From Planctomycetia bacterium (GTDB lineage: Bacteria > Planctomycetota > Planctomycetia > Pirellulales > UBA1268), in NCBI GenBank assembly GCA_014192425.1, contig BJHK01000006.1:62001-126000 (forward strand): a DNA stretch of 64,000 bases, written 5' to 3'. Under the pieces are notes generated by a model. It had not been told where the DNA came from, did no database searches, and saw only the letters and a list, made by a program, of their open reading frames with translations. Positions 20,646-30,294 of the stretch are shown here, piece by piece. Made by a program: the position numbers and the translations under genes. Position 1 is the first letter of the stretch. Every line of letters starts with the position of its first letter.

Positions 20646-22672
20646 TCGCCGCGGAAACCTGGATCCAGTGGCTGCTCCAGCCGTCGAGCTGGTGGGTGAT
20701 CCTGCTGGTCGCCGGCGGCCTGGGGTTCGTGATCTTCGTCCACGAACTGGGCCACTTCCTCGTCGCCAAGGCCTGCGGGGTGAAGTGCGAGAAGTTCTAC
20801 CTCGGGTTCGACGTCGGCGGCCTCAAGCTCTGCAGCTTCAAGTGGGGGGAGACGGAATACGGCATCGGCGCCCTGCCGCTCGGGGGCTACGTGAAGATGC
20901 TCGGCCAGGACGACAACCCGGCCGCGGCCGCCGCCGAGGCGGAACGGGCCCGGGCATCGGGCGACCTGCCGCCGGAGCCCGTGGCCGGCGCCCATCCCGC
21001 CTGGGATCCGCGCAGCTACCCGGCCCAGAGCGTGCCCGAACGGATGGCGATCATCTCAGCCGGCGTGATCATGAACGTGATCTTCGCCGTGCTCATGGCG
21101 TCGCTGGCCTACGGGCTGGGCGTCCGGGAACAGGCTGCGACGCTGTCTGGCTCGCGCCCTGGCGGTGCCGCCTGGCGGGCCGGACTGCGCACCGGTGACG
21201 AGATCACGGCCATCGCCGGCAGGCAGGATCCGATGTTCGAGGACCTGATCCACGCCGTCACGGTGGGCAGCGTCGAGCGTGGTGTCGAACTGACGGTGCG
21301 TCGGCCGGCCGACGGCTCGACGCGGACGCTGACCCTCAAGCCAGACATCGACCTCGGCAAGCCGACGCTCGGCATCACCGGCCCCAGTTCGCTGACCGTG
21401 CCCGCCGACCTCAAGGTCGGTCTGCCGGGGTCCGCCGGTCAGGCCCGGCCGGCGCTCCGCGGCGGCGACCGGGTGACGGCCGTGGGTGGAACAGCGGTGG
21501 GGTCTTATGCCGAACTGATCGCGGCGCTCGCGCCGCTGGCCGACAAGCCGGTCACGCTGACTGTCCGCCGCACGGGGGACGAACCCGCCGCGCCGGAGCA
21601 GGATCTGGACGTCGTCCTCGAGCCCCAGCCGCGACGCATCACTGGCCTCGTGATGACCGCCGGACCGATCAAGGCCGTGCAGGAAGGCTCGCCGGCCGCC
21701 GGCGCCGGGCTGCAGCCCGGCGACAGGATCGTCTCGGTCGCCGCTGAACCGGTGGGCGACCCGCTGACCCTCGACGACCGGCTGCGCCGGTTGGCCGGGA
21801 CCCCGGTGAAGATCGACGTGGACCGGGCCGGCACGCCGGTCGCGGTGGAGATCGAGCCGCGCCGGGTGGAGTGGGTGGAATCGAACCTGCTCTCCAAACT
21901 GGCCTCGGTGCCGTCGATCGGAGTCGCCCTCGCCGTCGAGGCGGTCGTGGCCGGCGTCGATGCGGACGGACCGGGGGCGAAGGCCGGCGTCCAGGTCGGC
22001 GACCGGGTCATGGCGGTGCAGTTGATCGATCCGGCCGCCGCGGGCAAAACCAAGGGCACGGCGGTGACGCTCACCGCCAACAACCAGTGCTGGCCGATGG
22101 TGGCTGCCGAGATGCAGTATCTCGAGCCTGGCAAGCGGCTCCGGCTCACGCTCGAGCCCGCTGCCGGCGGCAAGCCGCGGGACGTGGACCTCGAGCCGGC
22201 TCCGTCCCGCGACCTGTTTGTGGTCGAGCGCGGCCTGTTCTTCGAGCCCGTCGAGCGGACCTTCAAGGCGCGGTCGATCGGTGAGGCCCTCTCCAAGGGG
22301 ACGCGGAAGGCGTTCCAGGGGCTGGCGATGGTCTATGGATTCCTGCAGAAACTGACGCAGAACCAGATCAGCCCGCGGCTGCTCGGCGGGCCGATCACCA
22401 TCGCCCAGCAGGCCGCCAAGTCGGCCGAGGACGGCTTCAGCAGCCTGCTCCTTTTCCTGACGATGCTGTCCGCGAACCTGGCCGTCGTGAACTTCCTCCC
22501 CATCCCCGTCCTCGACGGCGGGCACATGGTGTTCCTGCTCTACGAATGGGTCCGGGGCAAGCCGCCGAGCGAGGGCGTCGTCGGTGTGCTCAGCTACCTC
22601 GGCCTGGCGCTGATCCTGACGCTGATGCTCTTCGTGTTCGGCCTCGACCTCGGGCTGATCCCGAGACGATAG
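20630..22672 (+). CDS. rseP: Site-2 membrane protease of the RseP family
   Basis: Zinc metalloprotease cutting membrane-embedded anti-sigma factors or signal-peptide remnants. It starts at a GTG, chosen because a strong GAGAGGAGG site precedes it by eight bases. Features are HELGH (residues 38-42) in the first membrane segment, GALPLGGYVKML, three PDZ-like regions (about 170-260, 255-345 and 365-455), and PIPVLDGGHM near the C-terminus with two more membrane helices. The 680-aa length, compared with about 450 for E. coli RseP, comes from extra PDZ-like material. The overlap with dxr matches a common dxr-rseP arrangement. Confidence 0.93.
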   Translation: MVCCLIAAETWIQWLLQPSSWWVILLVAGGLGFVIFVHELGHFLVAKACGVKCEKFYLGFDVGGLKLCSFKWGETEYGIGALPLGGYVKMLGQDDNPAAAAAEAERARASGDLPPEPVAGAHPAWDPRSYPAQSVPERMAIISAGVIMNVIFAVLMASLAYGLGVREQAATLSGSRPGGAAWRAGLRTGDEITAIAGRQDPMFEDLIHAVTVGSVERGVELTVRRPADGSTRTLTLKPDIDLGKPTLGITGPSSLTVPADLKVGLPGSAGQARPALRGGDRVTAVGGTAVGSYAELIAALAPLADKPVTLTVRRTGDEPAAPEQDLDVVLEPQPRRITGLVMTAGPIKAVQEGSPAAGAGLQPGDRIVSVAAEPVGDPLTLDDRLRRLAGTPVKIDVDRAGTPVAVEIEPRRVEWVESNLLSKLASVPSIGVALAVEAVVAGVDADGPGAKAGVQVGDRVMAVQLIDPAAAGKTKGTAVTLTANNQCWPMVAAEMQYLEPGKRLRLTLEPAAGGKPRDVDLEPAPSRDLFVVERGLFFEPVERTFKARSIGEALSKGTRKAFQGLAMVYGFLQKLTQNQISPRLLGGPITIAQQAAKSAEDGFSSLLLFLTMLSANLAVVNFLPIPVLDGGHMVFLLYEWVRGKPPSEGVVGVLSYLGLALILTLMLFVFGLDLGLIPRR

Positions 22673-22794
22673 CTGGCCGCAGACCGGGGCTCGTTCCCGC
22701 CCCACCCGCCGACGGCGCGAATGCAGCGCGATAGTCACGCCGCGAACCAGCGGGGCATCACGCCCCAGCCGCAGGAAGACGGCAGCAGTCGCGT

Positions 22795-22820
22795 CGCTGA
22801 GGCAGGATAGCCTCACGCTC
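22795..22820 (+). repeat. 26-bp segment shared in inverted orientation with 9570-9595
   Basis: The exact reverse complement of 9570-9595, containing CTGAGGCAGGATAGCCTCAC. It sits at the start of the first 159-bp unit, and both copies flank members of the two-hairpin family. Confidence 0.85.
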
Positions 22821-23120
22821 CGCGTCCTGCTGCCGTTCTTCCTGCTCCGTCAGATGTCGCGTACCCACTCGGCGCCGGGCGCACGCCCGGCGTGGGAGCC
22901 GGGCTGTGCCCGGCGACCGTAAGCCGGAGCCGACGCCGTGTCGTCGGCGACGGCGCGAAACCTAGCGAGCCTCACGCTCCGCGTCCTGCTGCCGTTCTTC
23001 CTGCTCGGTCAGATGTCGCGTACCCACTCGGCGCCGGGCGCACGCCCGGCGTGGGAGCCGGGCTGTGCCCGGCGACCGTAAGCCGGAGCCGACGCCGTGT
23101 CGTCGGCGACGGCGCGAAAC
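22811..23120 (+). repeat. Tandem duplication, two 151-bp copies at 159-bp spacing
   Basis: Two nearly identical copies, 22811-22961 and 22970-23120, differ by one base (CTGCTCCGT against CTGCTCGGT). Each ends with the dispersed element: hairpins GCGCCGGGCG-CA-CGCCCGGCGT and GCCGGGCTGTGCCCGGC, then CCGTAAGCCGGAGCCGAC. A relative is present in opposite orientation at 9453-9520. The array fills the space between rseP and lepA, whose 3' ends converge here, so it may act as a bidirectional terminator or be a mobile intergenic repeat. Confidence 0.9.
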
Positions 23121-23129
23121 AGTGCCGGG

Positions 23130-24941
<1,812 letters not shown>

Positions 24942-25030
24942 GGAAGGATTCTAGACGAGTTTGCCTCCGTGTGCAGGATCGGGCAGCAGCGCCCGGCGGC
25001 CGGAGTCCACCCGGTCCAGCGTGGCGGGCG

Positions 25031-26056
25031 TCAGCGGGCGCGGATGTGATCGAGCCGGGCGAGGCCCGCGGCGCCGATCGACCCGGCGTCGCCGCCGAGG
25101 CTCGCGTAGCGGATCACGGTCTTCTCGGCGAGCACGGGGAACGTCCGGCCCCGGACCTCGTCGCGCACGCGGTCGATGAACTCCCGCCCCAGCGGGTCGG
25201 CGTCGCCGCCGAACGTCATCGCCCCGCCGATGAGCACCATCTCGGGATCGATCGTGTGCATGAGCGTCACCACGCCGATCCCCAGCCAGCGGGCCGTCTC
25301 CAGGATCAGATCGCGGGCCAGTGGATCGCCGGCGCGGGCCGCGTCGGCAATCACGATCGGCGTCAGGGGAGCGGCGGCGGTGGTGAGCATGCCGCCAGCA
25401 CCAGCCGCCAGCGCCTCGCGGGCCCGGGCCACGAGCGCCGTGGCGCTCGCGTAGGCCTCGAGATCACCCGGATGACCGAGCGGGCAGCGGCGGGCGCCGG
25501 CCGAGGCGTCGACGACGATGTGACCGCACTCCGACCCGTGGCTGTGGGCACCGGAGACATTCAGGTCGCCGATGATGATCCCGCCCCCCACACCGGTGCC
25601 GAGCGTCAGCAGGATCAGGCTCGAGGCAGCGCGGCCGGAGCCGACCCAGAACTCGCCGTACGCGGCCGCATTCGCGTCGTTGGCATAGGACACGCCATGG
25701 CCGCAGTGCGCCGCCACACGGTCGCGGATCGGGAAGTTCTCCCAGCCGGGCAGGTTGCCCGCCGTGAGGATCAGCCCCGCGGGAAGGTCCTGCGGCCCCG
25801 GCGTCCCCAGGCCGACGCGGGCGATGGTCTCCGTCGAGACGCCGGCCTGCGCGGCGAGGATCCCCACTGCCCGCCCCATGCGCAGGGCGGCATCCTCGGG
25901 ACCGCGGCCGACGGCGGTCGGCTCGGTGTGGAACGCCAGCATGGCGCCGGCGGAATCGACCAGCGCCGCCTTGATGTTCGTGCCCCCGAGGTCGAGGCCG
26001 GCGAACAACGGCTGCCGGGCGTCCGCGGCGGCGACCAGGCTCCGCTGCGCCGTCAT
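25031..26056 (-). CDS. ROK-family sugar kinase, glucokinase-like
   Basis: A 341-aa ROK-family protein likely to phosphorylate a hexose with ATP. It has the phosphate-1 motif FAGLDLGGTNIKAALVD (about residues 18-34), NDANAAAYGE, the phosphate-2 motif LTLGTGVGGGIIIG, and HGSECGHIVVD. The usual zinc motif CxCGxxGCxE reads CPLGHPGDLE: only the first cysteine remains, with Leu and Asp at the other two positions. Its start codon overlaps the stop codon of the upstream peroxidase (TCAT on the plus strand, 26053-26056), so the two are translationally coupled. The next gene downstream on this strand is lepA. Confidence 0.9.
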   Translation of the reverse strand: MTAQRSLVAAADARQPLFAGLDLGGTNIKAALVDSAGAMLAFHTEPTAVGRGPEDAALRMGRAVGILAAQAGVSTETIARVGLGTPGPQDLPAGLILTAGNLPGWENFPIRDRVAAHCGHGVSYANDANAAAYGEFWVGSGRAASSLILLTLGTGVGGGIIIGDLNVSGAHSHGSECGHIVVDASAGARRCPLGHPGDLEAYASATALVARAREALAAGAGGMLTTAAAPLTPIVIADAARAGDPLARDLILETARWLGIGVVTLMHTIDPEMVLIGGAMTFGGDADPLGREFIDRVRDEVRGRTFPVLAEKTVIRYASLGGDAGSIGAAGLARLDHIRAR

Positions 26057-27474
26057 TCCGGTAGCCGGCCGGTTTCCACCGCCGGCGTCGGCCCCGTGCA
26101 GGACTTCATGAAGGCCACGAGGTCGGCCTTCTCGTCCGCCGTCAGCGTGAGCGGCCTGATCTTCTCGCTGAGGTGCGGGTTGGCGTGGCCTCCCTTGTCA
26201 TACCACTCGACGACCTCCTCGAGGGTCGCCAGTGAACCGTCGTGCATGTAGGGGGCCGTCAACTCAACGTTTCGCACCGTGGGAGTCTTGAAGGCGCCGG
26301 TGTCCTTGGGGTCCTTCGTGACCGCGAACCGGCCCGGATCGGGCGCGGGCTTGTCCATGCCGATGCCGATGTTGTGGAACTTCTCGTCGGCGAGGTTCGC
26401 GCCGACGTGGCAGGCCGAGCAGTTCCCCTTCGTGCCGAAAAAGATCTCCCGGCCGCGCAGCGCCGAGTCGGAGAGCGGCTCGGCGGCGGCCGCCGCCTTC
26501 GCGGCCGCGTGCCGCTTGGCCAGATCGGCGTCCTCGGCCAGGTCGTCGGCGTCGAGCGCTTGAAGCCGCTGCCACTCCGCACCGAGGTCGTACGGCGATG
26601 GGGACGTGACCAGCACGCGCTCGAAGGCGGCGATCGCCTCGCCCACCCGCTCGATCGTCAGTTCACCGAACACCTTGTCGAACTGCCGGCGGTAGGCGGG
26701 AATCCCGTTCAGCCGCTGCACCACGCCCTCGTGCGTGAACCCCATCTCGATGGGATTGGCGATCGGCCCGATCGCCTGGGCTTCGAGGGAGTCGGCACGG
26801 CCGTCCCAGAACTGGGCCGCCGAGAGGATGCGGTTGAACGACACGGGCGAGTTGCGGCCCCCCTTCTGGCCGCCAATGCCGACGCCCGTCTGCGTGTGCG
26901 CCGTGTAGCCCATCGCCGGGTCGTGGCAGCTGGCGCAGCTCACGGTCGAGTCGGCAGAGAGCCGGGTATCGAAGTACAGCTGCCGGCCGAGCTCGACCTT
27001 CGCCCTCGTCAGCGGGTTCTTGTCGAGCCCGTGGATCTGGTCCTTCCCCTGGGACAGGCCGATCGGCAGGATCGGCTGGAGGACGACGTGGTTGCGCGGC
27101 TCCGCAAGCCAGGCTTCGACATCAGCCAGCGTCACCTTGCCGGCGCCGGGAATGCCGGCGGTGAGAGCGGCATCACCGAGCGACACCTTCTCCTCCACCA
27201 GCGCTGCTGGAGCCGAGGCGGCCTGCGGTGTGGCCGGGGCGGTGGCCGGGGCGGGGTTCGTGGCGGGGGCGGGCGTGGCCGCCGTCGTCGGCTGTTCCGC
27301 GGTCGGCTTCGCGGGCGGCGGCGCCGTGGCCGGCGTCTCGGCCGGCAAACGCTCGATCTCCTCGATCTCGACGACCGCGTCGCTCGACGTCGTCCGGTTG
27401 CCGCTGCAACCGCCCCCACCGGTCAGCGCCAGGATGGCCGCCGTCCACAGGCAGGCCAGCGGGATCGCCTTCAT
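26053..27474 (-). CDS. Dihaem cytochrome c peroxidase (MauG/CcpA family), lipoprotein-like
   Basis: A periplasmic peroxidase with two c-type haems. It has CASCHDPAMGYT and CSACHVGANLADEKFHNIG as haem sites, and the middle domain NRILSAAQFWDGRADSLEAQA. The start MKAIPLACLW gives 473 aa; the N-terminus (AILALTGGGGCSG) looks like a lipoprotein signal. A 100-residue linker rich in proline, alanine and threonine follows. The C-terminal segment with GTKGNCSACH is the second haem domain. It precedes and overlaps the ROK kinase by four bases. Electron donor unknown. Confidence 0.92.
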   Translation of the reverse strand: MKAIPLACLWTAAILALTGGGGCSGNRTTSSDAVVEIEEIERLPAETPATAPPPAKPTAEQPTTAATPAPATNPAPATAPATPQAASAPAALVEEKVSLGDAALTAGIPGAGKVTLADVEAWLAEPRNHVVLQPILPIGLSQGKDQIHGLDKNPLTRAKVELGRQLYFDTRLSADSTVSCASCHDPAMGYTAHTQTGVGIGGQKGGRNSPVSFNRILSAAQFWDGRADSLEAQAIGPIANPIEMGFTHEGVVQRLNGIPAYRRQFDKVFGELTIERVGEAIAAFERVLVTSPSPYDLGAEWQRLQALDADDLAEDADLAKRHAAAKAAAAAEPLSDSALRGREIFFGTKGNCSACHVGANLADEKFHNIGIGMDKPAPDPGRFAVTKDPKDTGAFKTPTVRNVELTAPYMHDGSLATLEEVVEWYDKGGHANPHLSEKIRPLTLTADEKADLVAFMKSCTGPTPAVETGRLPE

Positions 27475-27662
27475 CGGGTCACTGCCGGCAACCCGCGACA
27501 CACAAGGAAACGACATGCGACAACCTCCTGAATGACGGGGGACGCCCGAGGGGAACCGGCCCCAGAGCCTCGACTGCCGAACACCCCCTTAGTGTAGCCA
27601 GGGCGACAAGCCCGTCCGAGAAAGGGGGGAACGCGTGGCCGGCGGGCGGCCCGCCCCCGGCG

Positions 27663-28160
27663 TCAGTCGTCGGCGACGAGGTCGGGGGTCGCCAGCCAGT
27701 CGAGTTCACCGGCCAGGCCCGGGCCGTCGTCGAGTCGCACGCAGGCGATCGCCCCCTTCTGCATCCGGACGGCGGCCGTGCCGTCGCCGATCGCCAGGGA
27801 GACGAGCCTGCCGATGCAGGGGGCGTGCCCCACCCAGGCGACGCGTCCCGCGTTCTGCTGCACGGTCCACTCGACGAGCGCCTGCCAGTCGGCCGGCGGC
27901 GCGAGTGCGTCGACGACCTCGATCCGCGGCGCGGCGGGGAGGGTTTCGGCGAGGATCTCCGCCGTCTGCCGGGCGCGGACCAGCGGGCTCGTGGCGATGA
28001 GGTCGATCGCCATGCCGGCGCCGGCCAGCCGGCGCACCAGCCGCGCAAACCGCTTGACGCCCCGCCTGGTGAGTCGGCGCGCCTCGTCGGCCACGCCGGC
28101 CGCCGGCTCCTCCGCGACGGCGTGCCGGACGAGATACAGTCGGGTGGTGAGCGTGGCCAT
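27663..28160 (-). CDS. sixA: Phosphohistidine phosphatase SixA-like
   Basis: A histidine-phosphatase superfamily protein of 165 aa, which removes phosphate from phosphohistidine in signalling proteins. It shows LYLVRHAVAEE with the catalytic RH, ATSPLVRARQTAEIL and WVGHAPCIGRL with the second histidine. The start MATLTTRLYLVRHA was chosen because the conserved domain begins there. It is the last gene of a SpoU/RNase HII-like/SixA group on the minus strand, 48 bases after the RNase HII-like stop. Confidence 0.88.
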   Translation of the reverse strand: MATLTTRLYLVRHAVAEEPAAGVADEARRLTRRGVKRFARLVRRLAGAGMAIDLIATSPLVRARQTAEILAETLPAAPRIEVVDALAPPADWQALVEWTVQQNAGRVAWVGHAPCIGRLVSLAIGDGTAAVRMQKGAIACVRLDDGPGLAGELDWLATPDLVADD

Positions 28161-28208
28161 GCCGCGGATTGTGCGGTCGGTGTCGGCCTCCGGCAAGATC
28201 AGCCAAGA

Positions 28209-29138
28209 TCAGACGCGGCGCCAGACGGACTCCCAGGGGACCGCCGCCACCCTGACGGCGGCCTCGGCCTCGCCCCGCCAGCGCGCCGCGTCGACGGGGT
28301 AGCCGGCCGTCTCCCGCAGGCCGGGAATCCGCGCGGACCAATGGGCGTTGAAGGCCAGCATGGAAAGCTCGCGCAGGTACTTCGCCGTCATGCTCGCCAG
28401 TGCCACCGGCATCCGCCCCTCGCCGCCGACGGTGAACTCGAACCGGCAGCCGGCAGCCGGCAGTTCGTAGGCCGAATGCCCGGCCGTCTCGGCAAGGACG
28501 TGGACCACGGCGGTCTCGAACTGGGCGGCCAGCAGCGCGGCATACCGGCGCCGGCCGCCATGACGATCGCACCACATCACGGCCGGCCCGCGCGGCACGG
28601 CGGGGAGGATGCCGGCAGCGAGCTCGAGCGTGGTCTGGGAGAGGATGTCGGACTTGTTGAGGCCCGACCCGAGAAGACGATTGAACTGGGCCGGCTGCAC
28701 GATGCGGCCGTGGACCGCCACCAGCCGGACGCCGTGCGCCGCGAGCCCGGCGGCGATGACGCCGGCCCGGGCCGCGGTCTCGTGCGCCGGTGCCGCACGG
28801 GGCAGCGTCAGGGCTTCGAGCGTGTCGCGCTCCGGCGGCTCGCCCGCCGCCTCCGGGACGGCGCCGGCGGCGACGAGCGACCGCCAGTCGGCAGGGGCGG
28901 CGCCGGTGGCGATGGTCAGGGCCGCCAGCGCGCCGTGCTCGAGCGCGGCCCAGCCGCTGCCCCCCCGGTAGACCTGCTTCGAATCCCGCCACGGATCATC
29001 CAGCGCCGCGCTCGCCGCGGCGAGGATCGCCTCCGCCTCGGCCGCCGGGCCGGCCACGTCCCAGAGCGTGGCGGCGATGACGAGCGGTCCGAGGTTCGGC
29101 CCGTAGCCCGCCTCGTCGGTGCCGACGACGAGCGTCAT
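28209..29138 (-). CDS. RNase HII-like protein
   Basis: A 309-aa protein with an RNase HII-like fold: TDEAGYGPNLGPLVIAA (the usual GDEAGRGPLAGPV signature) and WRDSKQVY (DSK motif) both fit the nuclease family. The later part (MWCDRHGGRRRY, SMTAKYLRELSML) diverges from standard RNase HII, so it may act on a different RNA/DNA hybrid or have another role. It overlaps the upstream SpoU gene by four bases (29135-29138), a translational-coupling arrangement. A paralogous classical rnhB would be expected elsewhere in the genome. Confidence 0.75.
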   Translation of the reverse strand: MTLVVGTDEAGYGPNLGPLVIAATLWDVAGPAAEAEAILAAASAALDDPWRDSKQVYRGGSGWAALEHGALAALTIATGAAPADWRSLVAAGAVPEAAGEPPERDTLEALTLPRAAPAHETAARAGVIAAGLAAHGVRLVAVHGRIVQPAQFNRLLGSGLNKSDILSQTTLELAAGILPAVPRGPAVMWCDRHGGRRRYAALLAAQFETAVVHVLAETAGHSAYELPAAGCRFEFTVGGEGRMPVALASMTAKYLRELSMLAFNAHWSARIPGLRETAGYPVDAARWRGEAEAAVRVAAVPWESVWRRV

Positions 29139-29653
29139 GTCCCCGCCCCGCCGGCCGGTCCGGGAAACTGCCGGCAGTATTCGTACACGGCGATCGCCGC
29201 GCTCGTCGCGGCGTTCAGGCTGTGTGGCATTCCTGCCAGCGGGATCTCGGCCACCCGATCGAGCCGTTCCAGCACCTCGGGCTCGAGGCCGAGCCGCTCG
29301 TTGCCGATCACCAGCACCGTCCGGGCCAGGAATGAAAAGGAGAACAGCGATTCGGCACCGGTCGTCTGCTCGAGCCCCACGATCTGGTACTCCTCGGCCC
29401 GGAGCCGGTCGAGCACGGGGGGCAGACTGCGATGCACGTCGAACGTCACGGCGTCCGCGCCGTCCCGCGCGATCCGGCCGTGGAGGCCGGCGGCGCCGCA
29501 GGCCACGACCCGGCGGATGCCGAAGCAGCCACAGGTCCGTACGATGTGGGACAGGTTGACGTGGCTGCGCATCGGCGCGCAGGCGACCACCAACTCCCGC
29601 GGGACGGGGAGCGCGTGCGGAGGCTTGTGACGGATGTGGACGAACCGTGGCAT
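29135..29653 (-). CDS. SpoU-family RNA 2'-O-methyltransferase (TrmH-like)
   Basis: A 172-aa SPOUT-fold methyltransferase acting on tRNA or rRNA ribose. It has the conserved motif 1 region RSHVNLSHIVRTCGCFGI, motif 2 LVIGNERLGLEPEVLE and motif 3 IPLAGMPHSLNAATSAAIAVYEY. The start MPRFVHIRHK was chosen because it opens the conserved domain; the longer upstream frame is low complexity. Its start codon shares CATG with the divergent TlpA-like gene. It leads the SpoU/RNase HII-like/SixA group. Confidence 0.9.
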   Translation of the reverse strand: MPRFVHIRHKPPHALPVPRELVVACAPMRSHVNLSHIVRTCGCFGIRRVVACGAAGLHGRIARDGADAVTFDVHRSLPPVLDRLRAEEYQIVGLEQTTGAESLFSFSFLARTVLVIGNERLGLEPEVLERLDRVAEIPLAGMPHSLNAATSAAIAVYEYCRQFPGPAGGAGT

Positions 29654-30239
29654 GCGTGGTGACGGCCGGGCGGGGTGTCGCGGTGCATTCTGCGGCATCG
29701 CCCGGGGAACGGGAATCCTCCTCGTCGGCATCGTCGCCGCGGCCGGCGGATGCGGCACGCCGGCGGCCCCCGCCGCCGCCGTCCGGCTGGACCTTGTCGA
29801 TCACGACGGGCTCCTCGAGGCCGTGGCCCGGCAGCGCGGCCGGGTGGTCGTGCTCGACTGCTGGAGCACGTCGTGCCCGCCGTGCGTGAAGGAGTTTCCC
29901 CGGCTCGTGGCCCTGGAGGCGAAGTACCGGGGCCGGGTCGCCTGCCTGTCGCTGGCCTTCGATTTCGAGGGGCTGGGGAGCGTCGCGGAGGCGGCCCGGC
30001 GGGTCGAGGAGTTCCTGCGCACGGTCAACGCCGGCCGGATCGTCAACCTGCTCTCGAAGGAGGAGGCCGACGTCATGTATCGCAAGCTGGAACTCGACAG
30101 CGTGCCGGCGGTCTACGTGTGGCGGGCGGACGGCAGCCGCGCCCGCAGGTTCGACGCCAGCGACTCCGCCGCGCGGCTGGGGCGGCCCTTCACCTACGAG
30201 GATGTCGAACTGGAGGTGCGGGCCCTGCTCGAGCCGTGA
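29652..30239 (+). CDS. TlpA-like thioredoxin-fold lipoprotein
   Basis: A 195-aa exported redox protein. The N-terminus (ILLVGIVAAAGGCGT) looks like a lipoprotein signal with a cysteine after AAGG. The thioredoxin fold has the CxxC active site CPPC (VVLDCWSTSCPPCVKEFPRLV) and SVPAVYVWRADG with the cis-proline. Likely a periplasmic thiol-disulfide reductase or cytochrome maturation protein. The start overlaps the divergent SpoU start at CATG (29651-29654), so the two promoters must lie inside each other's coding regions; an earlier in-frame ATG at 29634 would overlap further. Confidence 0.85.
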   Translation: MRGDGRAGCRGAFCGIARGTGILLVGIVAAAGGCGTPAAPAAAVRLDLVDHDGLLEAVARQRGRVVVLDCWSTSCPPCVKEFPRLVALEAKYRGRVACLSLAFDFEGLGSVAEAARRVEEFLRTVNAGRIVNLLSKEEADVMYRKLELDSVPAVYVWRADGSRARRFDASDSAARLGRPFTYEDVELEVRALLEP

Positions 30240-30294
30240 TAGGCTCCCGGTACCGTCCGGTGCGGACGGCAACCGCAGGCAGGGAGCAGGCGCC

